DNA of 64,000 nt from DATDAH01 sp963792205. Lineage in GTDB: Bacteria > Actinomycetota > Acidimicrobiia > Acidimicrobiales > DATDAH01. The stretch lies in NCBI GenBank assembly GCA_963792205.1, contig CAWBVI010000002.1:992001-1056000 (forward strand), written 5' to 3'. The notes beneath the pieces are model-generated. The model searched no databases. It saw only the letters and a program-made list of their open reading frames with translations, and was not told where the DNA came from. The translations under genes were made by a program, and so were the position numbers. The first letter of the stretch is position 1, and each line of letters starts with the position of its first letter. Positions 28,376 to 36,254 of this stretch are shown here, piece after piece.

Positions 28376-28378
28376 TCC
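28351..28378. terminator. Bidirectional hairpin between convergent genes
   Basis: Perfect 10-bp stem GGACTACCCC / GGGGTAGTCC with an 8-nt loop, overlapping the last codons of the binding-protein gene and ending 4 bp before the stop of the convergent PAC2 gene. No U-tract follows, as is common in high-GC actinobacteria. Probably acts in both directions. Confidence 0.65.
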
Positions 28379-28381
28379 GGG

Positions 28382-29257
28382 TCAGTCGCCCTGCTCGCGC
28401 AGGAAGCGTTCGAACTCGGCGGCCAGCTCGTCGCCCGAGCGGAGCTCCATGTCGCTCGTTACGTCCTCATCGGCTTCGGGCGACTGGTCGACGTGGAGCT
28501 CGAGCTGGTGCACCAGCTCCCGGTGCTCGTCGCTGTCGGCGATGAGCGCGTCGAGCCGTGACTCGGTGGCCTTGGCCTGGCGGTCGAGGTCCGCCGTGTC
28601 GAAGCGCAGGCCGGCGACCTCGAACAGCCCCTCGATGAGGCGGACGGCGGCCGCGGGGTAGGGCATCGCGGCGGCGTAGTGGGGGACCTGGGCCCAGAGG
28701 CCGAGGGCGGGCAGGCCGGCCTCGGCCGCCTTCGTCTCGATGGCGGCGGCGACGCCGGCCGGGACGTCGAGGGTGCCGCGGATGAAGCCGATCTTGCGGG
28801 CCAGCTCGGCCGACGACGCCGTGGAGGCCAGCTGCACGGGTCGGGTGTGGGGGACCGGGGCCGGGTAGGCGCCCAGGCCGTACACCTCGGCCACGCCCAA
28901 GCCCTCGGCCAGTGCGATCACGGCGTCGGCGAAGGTCGGCCAGTTGTGGTCCGGCTCTGGGCCCGTGAGGAAGAGCACGTCCCGGCCTTCGAGGTCGGTG
29001 AGGGCCACCAGCTCGATCGTGGGCCAGCTGAGGCCCGTGCTCACGCCGTCGACGATGTGCAGCACCGGCCGCCGGGCCCGGTGGTCGAGGAGGAGGTCGC
29101 TGTCGAAGGTGGCCACGGGGACCGGGCTCGACGGGACCATGGCCTCGGCCGCCGTCGCGGCCCCGGCGCCCGCATCGATCCAGCCCTCGAGGCTGAGCAG
29201 CAGCGCGGGCGCGTCGAGCCCCGGGTCCTGATGGAACTCGTAGAGGGGCTCGGTCAT
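28382..29257 (-). CDS. PAC2 family protein
   Basis: 291 residues. PAC2 proteins are homologues of eukaryotic proteasome assembly chaperones and are common in actinobacteria; their bacterial role is not settled. Seen here: ALLLSLEGWIDAGAGAATAA at the N-terminus, FLTGPEPDHNWPTFADAV, GLGAYPAPVPHTRP and GLWAQVPHYAA. The C-terminal third (about 220-291) is charged and helical. Overlaps the upstream phosphotransferase gene by 4 nt (ATGA). Confidence 0.88.
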   Translation of the reverse strand: MTEPLYEFHQDPGLDAPALLLSLEGWIDAGAGAATAAEAMVPSSPVPVATFDSDLLLDHRARRPVLHIVDGVSTGLSWPTIELVALTDLEGRDVLFLTGPEPDHNWPTFADAVIALAEGLGVAEVYGLGAYPAPVPHTRPVQLASTASSAELARKIGFIRGTLDVPAGVAAAIETKAAEAGLPALGLWAQVPHYAAAMPYPAAAVRLIEGLFEVAGLRFDTADLDRQAKATESRLDALIADSDEHRELVHQLELHVDQSPEADEDVTSDMELRSGDELAAEFERFLREQGD

Positions 29258-30282
29258 GCCTCCATCCCCAGTGTGGCGGCCGCCGCCCCGGCCAGGTTCT
29301 CGACATGGACCGTGAAGAGGTCGGCCAGGCCCTTCGAGTCGGGACCGCCCATGACGCCGGCCCGGTAGCGCTTGAGGACGCCCTCGCAGATGCAGGCCAG
29401 CTTCCAGTAGCCGAAGGCGACGAAGTAGTCGATCTCGGCCAGGTCCCGGCCCGAGACCTTGGCGTAGCGGGCGGCCACCTCCGACCGCGAGCCGAATCCC
29501 TCGACGGTGGTGGGGGCGTCGGGGGCGGCGGCCGAGCTGTCACCGGGCTCGGCCCAGTACATGAGGAGCTGGCCGACGTCGGCGAGCGGGTCGCCCAGGG
29601 TGCAGAGCTCCCAGTCGAGGACGGCACCGATGTCGCCCTCGGCGTCCAGGATGCAGTTGTCCAAGCGGTAGTCACCGTGGACGATCGCCGCCGGGCCCTG
29701 TTCGGGGACCGCGGTGGCCAGGCGGTCGTGCACGGCGTCGATCTGGGGTAGGTCCCGGGTCTTGGTCTGCTCCCACTGGCCCTGCCAGCGCTTGAGCTGG
29801 CGCTCGACGTAGCCCTCCCGCCGCCCGAGGTCGCCGAGCCCGACGGCGTCGACGTCGACGGCGTGGATGGCGGCCAGGGTGTCGACGATGGACTCGGTGG
29901 CCCGGGCCCGCTGCTCCAGGGGGAGGTCCCGGGCCGCCTCGGCGTTGCGCACGATGGGGCCGTCGACGAAGCCCATCACGTAGAACGGGGCGCCGTTGAC
30001 CGAGTCGTCGGCACTGAGCCCGATGGCGGGCGGGACGGGGACCTCGGTGGGGGCGAGGGCCGAGATGATGCGGTGCTCGCGGCCCATGTCGTGGGCGGTG
30101 GCCAGGACGTGGCCGAGGGGTGGGCGCCGGAGCACCCGGCGAGCGCCGTCGGCATCGGTGACGGTGTAGGTCAGGTTGGACCGTCCACCGGCGATGAGGT
30201 CGAAGTCGAGGGGGGGCCGGGCCTCGGGAACGTGGTCGGCGAACCAGCGGGTGACCGCGTCCGGGTCGATCCCTTCGGCCAT
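29254..30282 (-). CDS. Phosphotransferase family protein (APH fold, ACAD10/11-like)
   Basis: 342 residues. Kinase-like fold of the aminoglycoside phosphotransferase superfamily: the nucleotide-binding region begins FDLIAGGRSNLTYTV, the catalytic loop is VHGDYRLDNCI, and the metal-binding motif is LDWELCTLGDPLADVG. In this subfamily relatives phosphorylate hydroxyacyl-CoA intermediates, so lipid catabolism is likelier than drug resistance. ATG 30282 has TAGGTT (complement of 30289-30294) 6 nt upstream and no Shine-Dalgarno, so it is a leaderless candidate. First gene of a two-gene unit with PAC2. Confidence 0.87.
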   Translation of the reverse strand: MAEGIDPDAVTRWFADHVPEARPPLDFDLIAGGRSNLTYTVTDADGARRVLRRPPLGHVLATAHDMGREHRIISALAPTEVPVPPAIGLSADDSVNGAPFYVMGFVDGPIVRNAEAARDLPLEQRARATESIVDTLAAIHAVDVDAVGLGDLGRREGYVERQLKRWQGQWEQTKTRDLPQIDAVHDRLATAVPEQGPAAIVHGDYRLDNCILDAEGDIGAVLDWELCTLGDPLADVGQLLMYWAEPGDSSAAAPDAPTTVEGFGSRSEVAARYAKVSGRDLAEIDYFVAFGYWKLACICEGVLKRYRAGVMGGPDSKGLADLFTVHVENLAGAAAATLGMEA

Positions 30283-30338
30283 CGGGCCAACCTACTGCTG
30301 TTGGAATGCCCTGCCCTCTCGCCCCGTTGGAAGCCCTG

Positions 30339-31040
30339 ATGACCGATGTCACCGATGCCACGTTCACGACCGCCGTCGTCGAGCGGTCCAACGAGGTCCC
30401 CGTCGTGGTCGACCTGTGGGCCCCCTGGTGCGGGCCCTGCCAGCAGCTCGGACCGCTGATCGAGCGGGTGATCGAGGGCACCGACGGCAAGGTCGAGCTG
30501 GTCAAGGTCAACGTGGACGAGAACCCGCAGATCTCCTCGGCCTTCCAGGTGCAGTCGATCCCGGCCGTCTACGCGCTGAAGGACGGGGCGGTCGTCGACC
30601 ACTTCATCGGGGCCCAGGGGGAGGCCGCCGTCCAGGCGTTCGTCGACGGGTTGCTGCCGACCGAGGCGGAGGACCGGGTCGGCGAGCTCCTCGCCGAGGG
30701 CACCGCGGCGGCGCTCGAAGAGGCCCTGGCGCTGGCTCCCGACGACGAGCGGGTGGTCGTCGCCCTGGGGGACGCCCACATCGACGCCGGGCGCACCGAC
30801 GAGGCCCTCGAGCTGCTGGACCGTGTCCCGGAGTCGCCGGAGACCCGCCGGGTGGCGGCCCGGGCCCGCACGGGCGACACCGACCTCGACGACGTGGCCA
30901 GCCGCCTCGACGGCCTGCTCGAGCGGGTGAAGGTCGACGAGGACGCCCGCCAGGAGTTCGTCGACCTGCTGGAGCTGCTCGGCCCCGACGACCCTCGTAC
31001 CGCCGGGTACCGCAAGGCCCTCTCCCAGCGCATCTTCTGA
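30339..31040 (+). CDS. Thioredoxin-TPR protein (CnoX/YbbN-like)
   Basis: 233 residues. Thioredoxin domain with the active site WAPWCGPCQQL (about residues 27-37) and the cis-proline region QVQSIPAVYALKDG, then a helical TPR-like C-terminal half (ALALAPDDERVVVALGDAHI, RTDEALELLDRVPE). The layout matches the chaperedoxin family that protects client proteins from oxidation and passes them to chaperonins. ATG 30339 follows GGAAG by 5 nt; a longer frame from ATG 30306 is possible. Confidence 0.85.
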   Translation: MTDVTDATFTTAVVERSNEVPVVVDLWAPWCGPCQQLGPLIERVIEGTDGKVELVKVNVDENPQISSAFQVQSIPAVYALKDGAVVDHFIGAQGEAAVQAFVDGLLPTEAEDRVGELLAEGTAAALEEALALAPDDERVVVALGDAHIDAGRTDEALELLDRVPESPETRRVAARARTGDTDLDDVASRLDGLLERVKVDEDARQEFVDLLELLGPDDPRTAGYRKALSQRIF

Positions 31041-31124
31041 CCCAGAAGGGTCGGAAAGATCACGAGAGGGACGTAGAGTCGACCAGCGCTTCCCCCGCGT
31101 GCTGACTGCCGTGGAGGAACGCCC

Positions 31125-31826
31125 GTGGGCGACGACCGCTTCGACGATCCGCTCGGGCTCACCCGCCCGCTCGTCCCGCTCGGTCCCCGCGACCGGGTCG
31201 CCGGGCTGCTCGCCGATCTCGGCCTGAGCCCGCGGGCCGCGGCGGTCGGCTTCACCCTCTGCCTCGTCGGCGGGCTCGGGTGGTGGTGGCTGCGGTCGCC
31301 GGCGCCGCCACCGGCCGAGGCCGGGGTGCCGATGGCTGCTGCGGTCACCACGACCTCGCCGTCCGCAGCCGGTCCGGATGGCTCCCCGTCGAGTGGCGAG
31401 ATCCTGGTCCACGCCGCCGGGGCCGTGCGCCGGCCGGGCCTGTACGCCCTCGCCGACGGGGACCGGGTGGCCGACCTGATCCAGGCCGCCGGGGGGCCCA
31501 TCCGCGCCGCCGACCTCGAGCTCGTCAACCTCGCCGCGCCCGTCGTGGACGGCACCCAGATCCTGGTGCCGCGCCGCGGCGAGCCGGCGCCACCGACGAC
31601 CGGTGTCACCGCAGGGTCGTCCGGGACACCCTCCGCGCTGGTCGACCTGAACGGGGCCGGCCCCGACGAGCTGGAGACGCTGCCCGGGGTCGGCCCGGCC
31701 ACGGCGGCCGCCATCATCGAGTTCCGGGAGGCCAACGGGCCCTTCGTCACGGTCGAGGACCTCATCGACGTGCCCGGCATCGGCGAGGCGAAGCTGGCGG
31801 CTCTCGTCGACCTCGTCACCGTCTGA
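31125..31826 (+). CDS. comEA: ComEA-type DNA-binding competence protein
   Basis: 233 residues. Binds double-stranded DNA outside the membrane for uptake. One transmembrane helix (about 38-56), a Ser/Thr/Pro-rich linker, a SLBB domain (ILVHAAGAVRRPGLYALADG, about 88-150) and a C-terminal helix-hairpin-helix domain (VDLNGAGPDELETLPGVGPA; DVPGIGEAKLAAL). GTG 31125 has GGAGGA 6 nt upstream, and TAGAGT (31074-31079) may be its -10. It is paired with comEC downstream, with a small gene on the opposite strand between them. Confidence 0.92.
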   Translation: MGDDRFDDPLGLTRPLVPLGPRDRVAGLLADLGLSPRAAAVGFTLCLVGGLGWWWLRSPAPPPAEAGVPMAAAVTTTSPSAAGPDGSPSSGEILVHAAGAVRRPGLYALADGDRVADLIQAAGGPIRAADLELVNLAAPVVDGTQILVPRRGEPAPPTTGVTAGSSGTPSALVDLNGAGPDELETLPGVGPATAAAIIEFREANGPFVTVEDLIDVPGIGEAKLAALVDLVTV

Positions 31827-31835
31827 CGGGTGGGC

Positions 31836-32309
31836 TCAGAGCAGGGTGACGCCGAGGCCCAGCACGAGCACGCCGGCGACCACGCCGAGCACCACGCCGC
31901 CGGCGTAGAACGCGACCTCCCGCCAGAAGGCGCGCCAGGTGGCGTCGACGTCCTCGGTCACCCTCCGGGCCGCCCACAGGCCGAACGCCACCCACAGCCC
32001 GAGGCTGGTGACCACGGTGAGGGCGAGGTTCAGCGGCGACACGATCCACGGCAGGCCGGTGGCCAGCGCGGTCGGGAAGGCGAAGAGGACAAGGCCCCAG
32101 GCACCGAGGTACGGCTCGCCGCAGGACGTGCCCTCACAGGGCCACAGGCGAAGCACAGCGAAGGCGACCAGGATCAGCCCGAGCGGGATGGCCAGTACCG
32201 CGATCGGCCCCAACGTGCGGATGCGGCCCGGTCGGGCGACGTTGCCGGCCGGCGGCCCGGCGGCGGGACCCGAGCGCCGGCCCGCGGCGACAGCGGAGGT
32301 CCGGGCCAC
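31836..32309 (-). CDS. Small four-helix membrane protein, unknown
   Basis: 157 residues. A basic, proline-rich N-terminus, then four hydrophobic segments (about 35-52, 70-88, 95-112, 132-155) with the only cysteines in WPCEGTSCGEPY between helices 1 and 2, probably extracellular. No family recognised. GTG 32309 is preceded by TACCGT (complement of 32316-32321) at 6 nt. It sits between comEA and comEC but on the opposite strand, so a competence link is not implied. Confidence 0.65.
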   Translation of the reverse strand: MARTSAVAAGRRSGPAAGPPAGNVARPGRIRTLGPIAVLAIPLGLILVAFAVLRLWPCEGTSCGEPYLGAWGLVLFAFPTALATGLPWIVSPLNLALTVVTSLGLWVAFGLWAARRVTEDVDATWRAFWREVAFYAGGVVLGVVAGVLVLGLGVTLL

Positions 32310-32359
32310 GGCCTCACGGTAGCGACGCGGCCGGTCGTGGCCGCCGACCCCGGTCGGCC

Positions 32360-34279
32360 GTGACCGACCGGGCGGCCGTCGTCCTCGCCGCGGCCGTGGC
32401 GGCCGGCGCGTGGTGGTCCGCGCCGGTGCCCCGCGCCGTGGGCGCGGTCGTCTTCGGGCTGGGGCTGGTCCGCCGATCGCCTTGGCTCTTGTGCGCGGGC
32501 GGCCTGCTGCTCGCCGCCGCCCTCGGGCACCGGGCGTGGGCGGGGCTCGCCCCTCCGGCGCCCGAAGCCGTCGAGGGCGCCGCGGCGACCTTGGTCACCG
32601 ATCCGGAGCCGGAGCCGGACGGGGTCCACACGATCATCCGCCTCGGTGGACGACGGCTGGAGGCCGTCGTCGCCGACCGCGCGGAGGGCGACCTCCTCGA
32701 CGACGCGCTGGCCGGCGAGCGCCTCATCGTCTCGGGCCGGATCGTGCCGATCGCGGATCGGCCGGACCTGGCGGTTCGCCACGTCGCGGGGCGCCTGGTC
32801 GTGCACGACCTCGCCGAGGTCGGACCCGGTGATCCGTTGAGCCGGATGGCCAACGGCCTGCGCCGGACGATCGTCCGCGGCGCGCAGCCCCTGGGTCCTG
32901 AGCGGACCGCTCTGCTGACGGGGATCCTCCTCGGCGACGACCGGGAGCAGTCGCCGGCGACGACCGACGACTTCCGGGCGTCCGGCCTCAGCCACCTCCT
33001 CGCCGTGTCGGGCCAGAACGTGGCCTTCGTCCTGGTCGTGGCCGGGCCGCTCCTCCGCCGGTTGGGCCTGGGGTCCCGCTTCCTCGCCACGATGGCCGTG
33101 CTCGGCTGGTTCGCCCTGCTCACCCGGTTCGAGCCGTCGGTCCTCCGGGCGACGGCCATGGCCGTGGTGGCGGTGGGCGCGGCCACCGCCGGGCGACCCG
33201 TCGACGGCCGGCGCGGGCTGGCCCTGGCCGTGACCGGTCTGGTCCTCATCGATCCCCTCCTCGTGCACTCGGTGGGATTCGGCCTGTCGGTGCTGGCCAC
33301 CGCCGGCATCGTCGTCCTCGCCCCGCAGGTCGAAGCCCGGCTCCCGGGGCCGCGCTGGTTCACGGTCCCGGCCGCGGTGACCTTGGCCGCTCAGGTCGCC
33401 GTGGCGCCGCTGCTCGCCGTGGTGTTCGGCGGGGTACCGCTGGCGGGGGTGCCGGCCAACCTCCTGGCCGGGCCCGCGGCGGGCGCCTTGATGGTGTGGG
33501 GCCTCGTCGCCGGACCGATCGCGGGGGTCGTCGCCGACCTCGCCCCGGTGCTGCACCTCCCGACGGGCTGGGCTCTGGGCTGGCTGGCCGGGGTGGCGCG
33601 CGGCGCGGCGGCGGTCCCGCTCGGCGAGCTCCAGGTGCCGCACCTCGTCGCCCTGGCGGTCCTGGTCGCCGTCGCCCGCGCCCTGCGCCGGAGCCGACGG
33701 GCGATCGGCGCCCTGGTCGGACTGGTCGCCGCGCTGCCTGCCCTCACCCTGGCCCGACAGCCCGACCTCCTCGCCCACCCCGTCGCCGCCGGGGCGACGC
33801 TCTGGCGCTCGGGCCCGGCGACCGTGGTCCGCCTCGACGGACGGGCTCGGGCGGCGCCGGTGCTGGAGGGCCTCCGTCGGGTGGGCGTCCGGCGGGTGGG
33901 CCTCGTGTTGGTGCGCAGTCGGTCGGTCACCGCGACCGACACCGCGGGTGCCATCTCGGAACGGGGCCGGACCTCGGTCGCCGGCGCGGAGGACGAGCGC
34001 ACGCCGGGCGTCGGGAGCGTGCTCGTCGAGGGCCCGTTCCGGGCGGAGGTCCGCCGCGTCGACGACGGGGCCGTCGGCTGGCTGGTCCGTGTCGTCCCGC
34101 CGCCCACCGGGTCGGTACGGTCGCCGCGTGCTCGTGGCGCTCGGTCCCCACCGCTACGACGTCACCCACCGGGCGCTGGTCATGGGGATCCTGAACCGGA
34201 CGCCCGACTCGTTCTACGACCGGGGCGCGACCTGGGACTGGGACGCGTTCCTCAGCACGGCCGAGCGCCTGGTCGATGA
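32360..34279 (+). CDS. comEC: ComEC/Rec2 competence membrane channel, no intact beta-lactamase domain
   Basis: 639 residues in the open frame. Transports single-stranded DNA across the membrane during transformation. Many hydrophobic helices and the competence-domain signature ILLGDDREQSPATTDDFRAS, GLSHLLAVSGQNVAFVL. The C-terminal metallo-beta-lactamase domain of classical ComEC is reduced: residues about 480-590 keep short strands (ATVVRLDGRARAAPVLEGLR) but no HxHxDH motif. The last 50 codons overlap folP2 by 152 nt and are arginine/proline-rich, so the functional protein may effectively end near residue 590. Confidence 0.82.
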   Translation: MTDRAAVVLAAAVAAGAWWSAPVPRAVGAVVFGLGLVRRSPWLLCAGGLLLAAALGHRAWAGLAPPAPEAVEGAAATLVTDPEPEPDGVHTIIRLGGRRLEAVVADRAEGDLLDDALAGERLIVSGRIVPIADRPDLAVRHVAGRLVVHDLAEVGPGDPLSRMANGLRRTIVRGAQPLGPERTALLTGILLGDDREQSPATTDDFRASGLSHLLAVSGQNVAFVLVVAGPLLRRLGLGSRFLATMAVLGWFALLTRFEPSVLRATAMAVVAVGAATAGRPVDGRRGLALAVTGLVLIDPLLVHSVGFGLSVLATAGIVVLAPQVEARLPGPRWFTVPAAVTLAAQVAVAPLLAVVFGGVPLAGVPANLLAGPAAGALMVWGLVAGPIAGVVADLAPVLHLPTGWALGWLAGVARGAAAVPLGELQVPHLVALAVLVAVARALRRSRRAIGALVGLVAALPALTLARQPDLLAHPVAAGATLWRSGPATVVRLDGRARAAPVLEGLRRVGVRRVGLVLVRSRSVTATDTAGAISERGRTSVAGAEDERTPGVGSVLVEGPFRAEVRRVDDGAVGWLVRVVPPPTGSVRSPRARGARSPPLRRHPPGAGHGDPEPDARLVLRPGRDLGLGRVPQHGRAPGR

Positions 34280-34958
34280 CGGGGCCGACTTCCTCGACGT
34301 CGGCGGCGTGAAGGCCGGCCCGGGCCCGGAGGTCACCGAGGCCGAAGAGCTCGACCGGGTCGTGCCGGCGGTCGCCGCTCTGGTCGACCGCTTCGACCTT
34401 CCCGTGTCGGTCGACACCTTCCGGGCGGCGGTGGCACGCGAGGCGTACGCCGCCGGGGCGGTCCTCGGCAACGACATCTCCGGCTTCGCCGATCCGGGCT
34501 TCCTGCCGGCGGCGGCCGAGGCCGGGGCGTCGGTCGTGGCCACCCACGTGCGCCTCGCCCCCCGGGTGCCCGACCCCGAGCCCGTCTACGACGACGTGTC
34601 GGCCGAGGTCTGCCGCTTCCTCGCCGACCGGGCCGCGCGGGCCGTGGCCGCCGGCATCCCCGCGGAGCGGGTGATGGTCGACGCCGGGCTCGACCTCGGC
34701 AAGACCCCGGCGCAGTCGACGCTCCTGCTCCGTCACTCGCACGACCTGGTCGACCTGGGCTTCTGCGTGTTCCTGTCGGCGTCCAACAAGCGGTTCCTCG
34801 GCGACCTCGTGGGGACCGAGGTCCACGACCGCCGGGAAGCCTCGCTCGCCGCCCACGCGCTCGGCATCGCCCTGGGTTGCCGCATCCTGCGGGCCCACGA
34901 TGTCCGCGGCTCGCGGCGCGTCGCCGACGTGATGGCGGCCATCCTGGAGAGCCGATGA
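34128..34958 (+). CDS. folP2: Dihydropteroate synthase homologue, FolP2 type
   Basis: 276 residues from GTG 34128, 6 nt after TACGGT (34116-34121), inside the end of comEC. TIM-barrel pterin-binding protein: MGILNRTPDSFYD and SVDTFRAAVA are typical. Loop 2 reads DVGGVKAGPGPEV instead of the catalytic GGESTRPG, and the later motif is SNKRFLG. The same KAGPG variant is what I recall for mycobacterial FolP2, reported to lack normal synthase activity. It is therefore unlikely to be the main DHPS. Overlaps holA by 4 nt (ATGA). Confidence 0.85.
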   Translation: MLVALGPHRYDVTHRALVMGILNRTPDSFYDRGATWDWDAFLSTAERLVDDGADFLDVGGVKAGPGPEVTEAEELDRVVPAVAALVDRFDLPVSVDTFRAAVAREAYAAGAVLGNDISGFADPGFLPAAAEAGASVVATHVRLAPRVPDPEPVYDDVSAEVCRFLADRAARAVAAGIPAERVMVDAGLDLGKTPAQSTLLLRHSHDLVDLGFCVFLSASNKRFLGDLVGTEVHDRREASLAAHALGIALGCRILRAHDVRGSRRVADVMAAILESR

Positions 34959-35962
34959 CCGAAGCGAGGGCCATGAGCCGGTTGGTGCTGGTGAAGGGGG
35001 ACGACGACGGCATCCGGGGCGACGCGGTCCGCGCCCTGACGACCGAGCTCCTCGGCGACCTCGACGCCGGCTTCGCCCTCGACCGGGTCGAGGGGGAGGA
35101 CTACGAGCTGGCCACCGCCGTCGACGCGGCCCAGACCGCGCCGTTCCTCACCGAACGGCGGGTCGTGGTCGTCCGCCACCTCGGTCGGTTCACCGCCGAC
35201 GAGCTCGCGCCGCTGGTGGCCTACGTCGGTGACCCGCTCCCGACCACCGACCTCGTGCTCGTCTGGGAGCGACCGCCGGCGTCGACGAGTCGGCTCGGCG
35301 CCGTCCCCAAGCGGCTGACCGACGCCCTGAAGGCGTCCGGGGGCGAGGTCCTGGACACCTCGGTCGGGACGGGGAAGGCCGGTCGCTCGTGGCTCGACGA
35401 CCAGCTGGCGGCGAGTGGCCTGCGGTTCGACAAGGCGGCCCGTGACCTGGTGGCGGCCCACCTGGGTGACGACGTCGGTCGCGTCCGGGCGCTGGTCGAG
35501 ACGATCGAATCGACCTACGGCACGGGGGCCAGGGTCGGCCCGGACGAGGTCGGCCCGTTCCTCGGCGAGGAGGGCTCACTGCCTCCGTGGGCGCTGACCG
35601 ATGCGATCGACAGCGGGGACATCGAGGTCGCCCTCGACCGCCTGCACCGCATGCTGGGCGCCGGCACCATGCACGAGCTGCAGGTCATGGCCATCCTGAC
35701 CACCCACTTCCGCCGGATCCTCGCCCTCGAGGGGGCCGACATCGGGACCGAGGCCGAGGCCGCAGCCCTGCTCGGCATGAAGGGGTCGACCTTCCCGGCC
35801 AAGAAGGCACTGGGGCGGGCGCGCCGGCTGGGCCCGGAGGGGAGCGCTCGTGCGGTCACGCTGCTGGCCGAGGCCGACGTGGACCTGCGCGGGAAGACGG
35901 CCTGGCCCGAAACCCTGGTGCTGGAGGTGCTGGTGGCGCGCCTGGCGCGACTCAGCCGGTAG
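34955..35962 (+). CDS. holA: DNA polymerase III subunit delta
   Basis: 335 residues. Clamp-loader subunit that opens the sliding clamp. Recognised by LVLVKGDDDGIRGDAVRAL, APFLTERRVVVVRHLG, LPTTDLVLVWERPP and the C-terminal collar region with HELQVMAILTTHFRRILAL and GKTAWPETLVLEVLVARL. ATG 34955 has GGAGA 4-5 nt upstream and overlaps the folP2 stop (ATGA); ATG 34973 is an alternative. Convergent with rpsT, overlapping by 11 nt at the 3' ends, the common comEC-holA-rpsT order. Confidence 0.93.
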   Translation: MTEARAMSRLVLVKGDDDGIRGDAVRALTTELLGDLDAGFALDRVEGEDYELATAVDAAQTAPFLTERRVVVVRHLGRFTADELAPLVAYVGDPLPTTDLVLVWERPPASTSRLGAVPKRLTDALKASGGEVLDTSVGTGKAGRSWLDDQLAASGLRFDKAARDLVAAHLGDDVGRVRALVETIESTYGTGARVGPDEVGPFLGEEGSLPPWALTDAIDSGDIEVALDRLHRMLGAGTMHELQVMAILTTHFRRILALEGADIGTEAEAAALLGMKGSTFPAKKALGRARRLGPEGSARAVTLLAEADVDLRGKTAWPETLVLEVLVARLARLSR

Positions 35963-36197
35963 CGACCTTCTTCTGGAGGCGGGACTTGCGGCGGGCGGCC
36001 TCGTTCTTGTGGATCACGCCCTTGGCCGCGGCCTTGTCGATGGTCTTCATGGCCGTCTGGACGGCCACTTCTGCGTCCTCGCCGCCGGCCTCCGCGGCCT
36101 TCACGCGGGTCCGCAGCTCGGAGCGGACCGCCTTGTTCTTGGCGCGCCGCTTCTCGTTCTGACGGTTGCGCTTCATCTGACTGCGGATGTTGGCCAT
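35952..36197 (-). CDS. rpsT: 30S ribosomal protein S20
   Basis: 81 residues, very basic and helical, starting MANIRSQMKRNRQNEKRRAKNK and containing MKTIDKAAAKGVIHKNEAARRKSRL; normal length for S20. Divergent from lepA across 57 bp. A minus-strand TATCCT lies 11 nt before the ATG and may be the -10 with a very short leader. Confidence 0.97.
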   Translation of the reverse strand: MANIRSQMKRNRQNEKRRAKNKAVRSELRTRVKAAEAGGEDAEVAVQTAMKTIDKAAAKGVIHKNEAARRKSRLQKKVATG

Positions 36198-36254
36198 GAC
36201 GGGCGAGGAGGATACCGGGCGAGGGGGGCGACGCCATACCCTCGCCTCGGCGCC

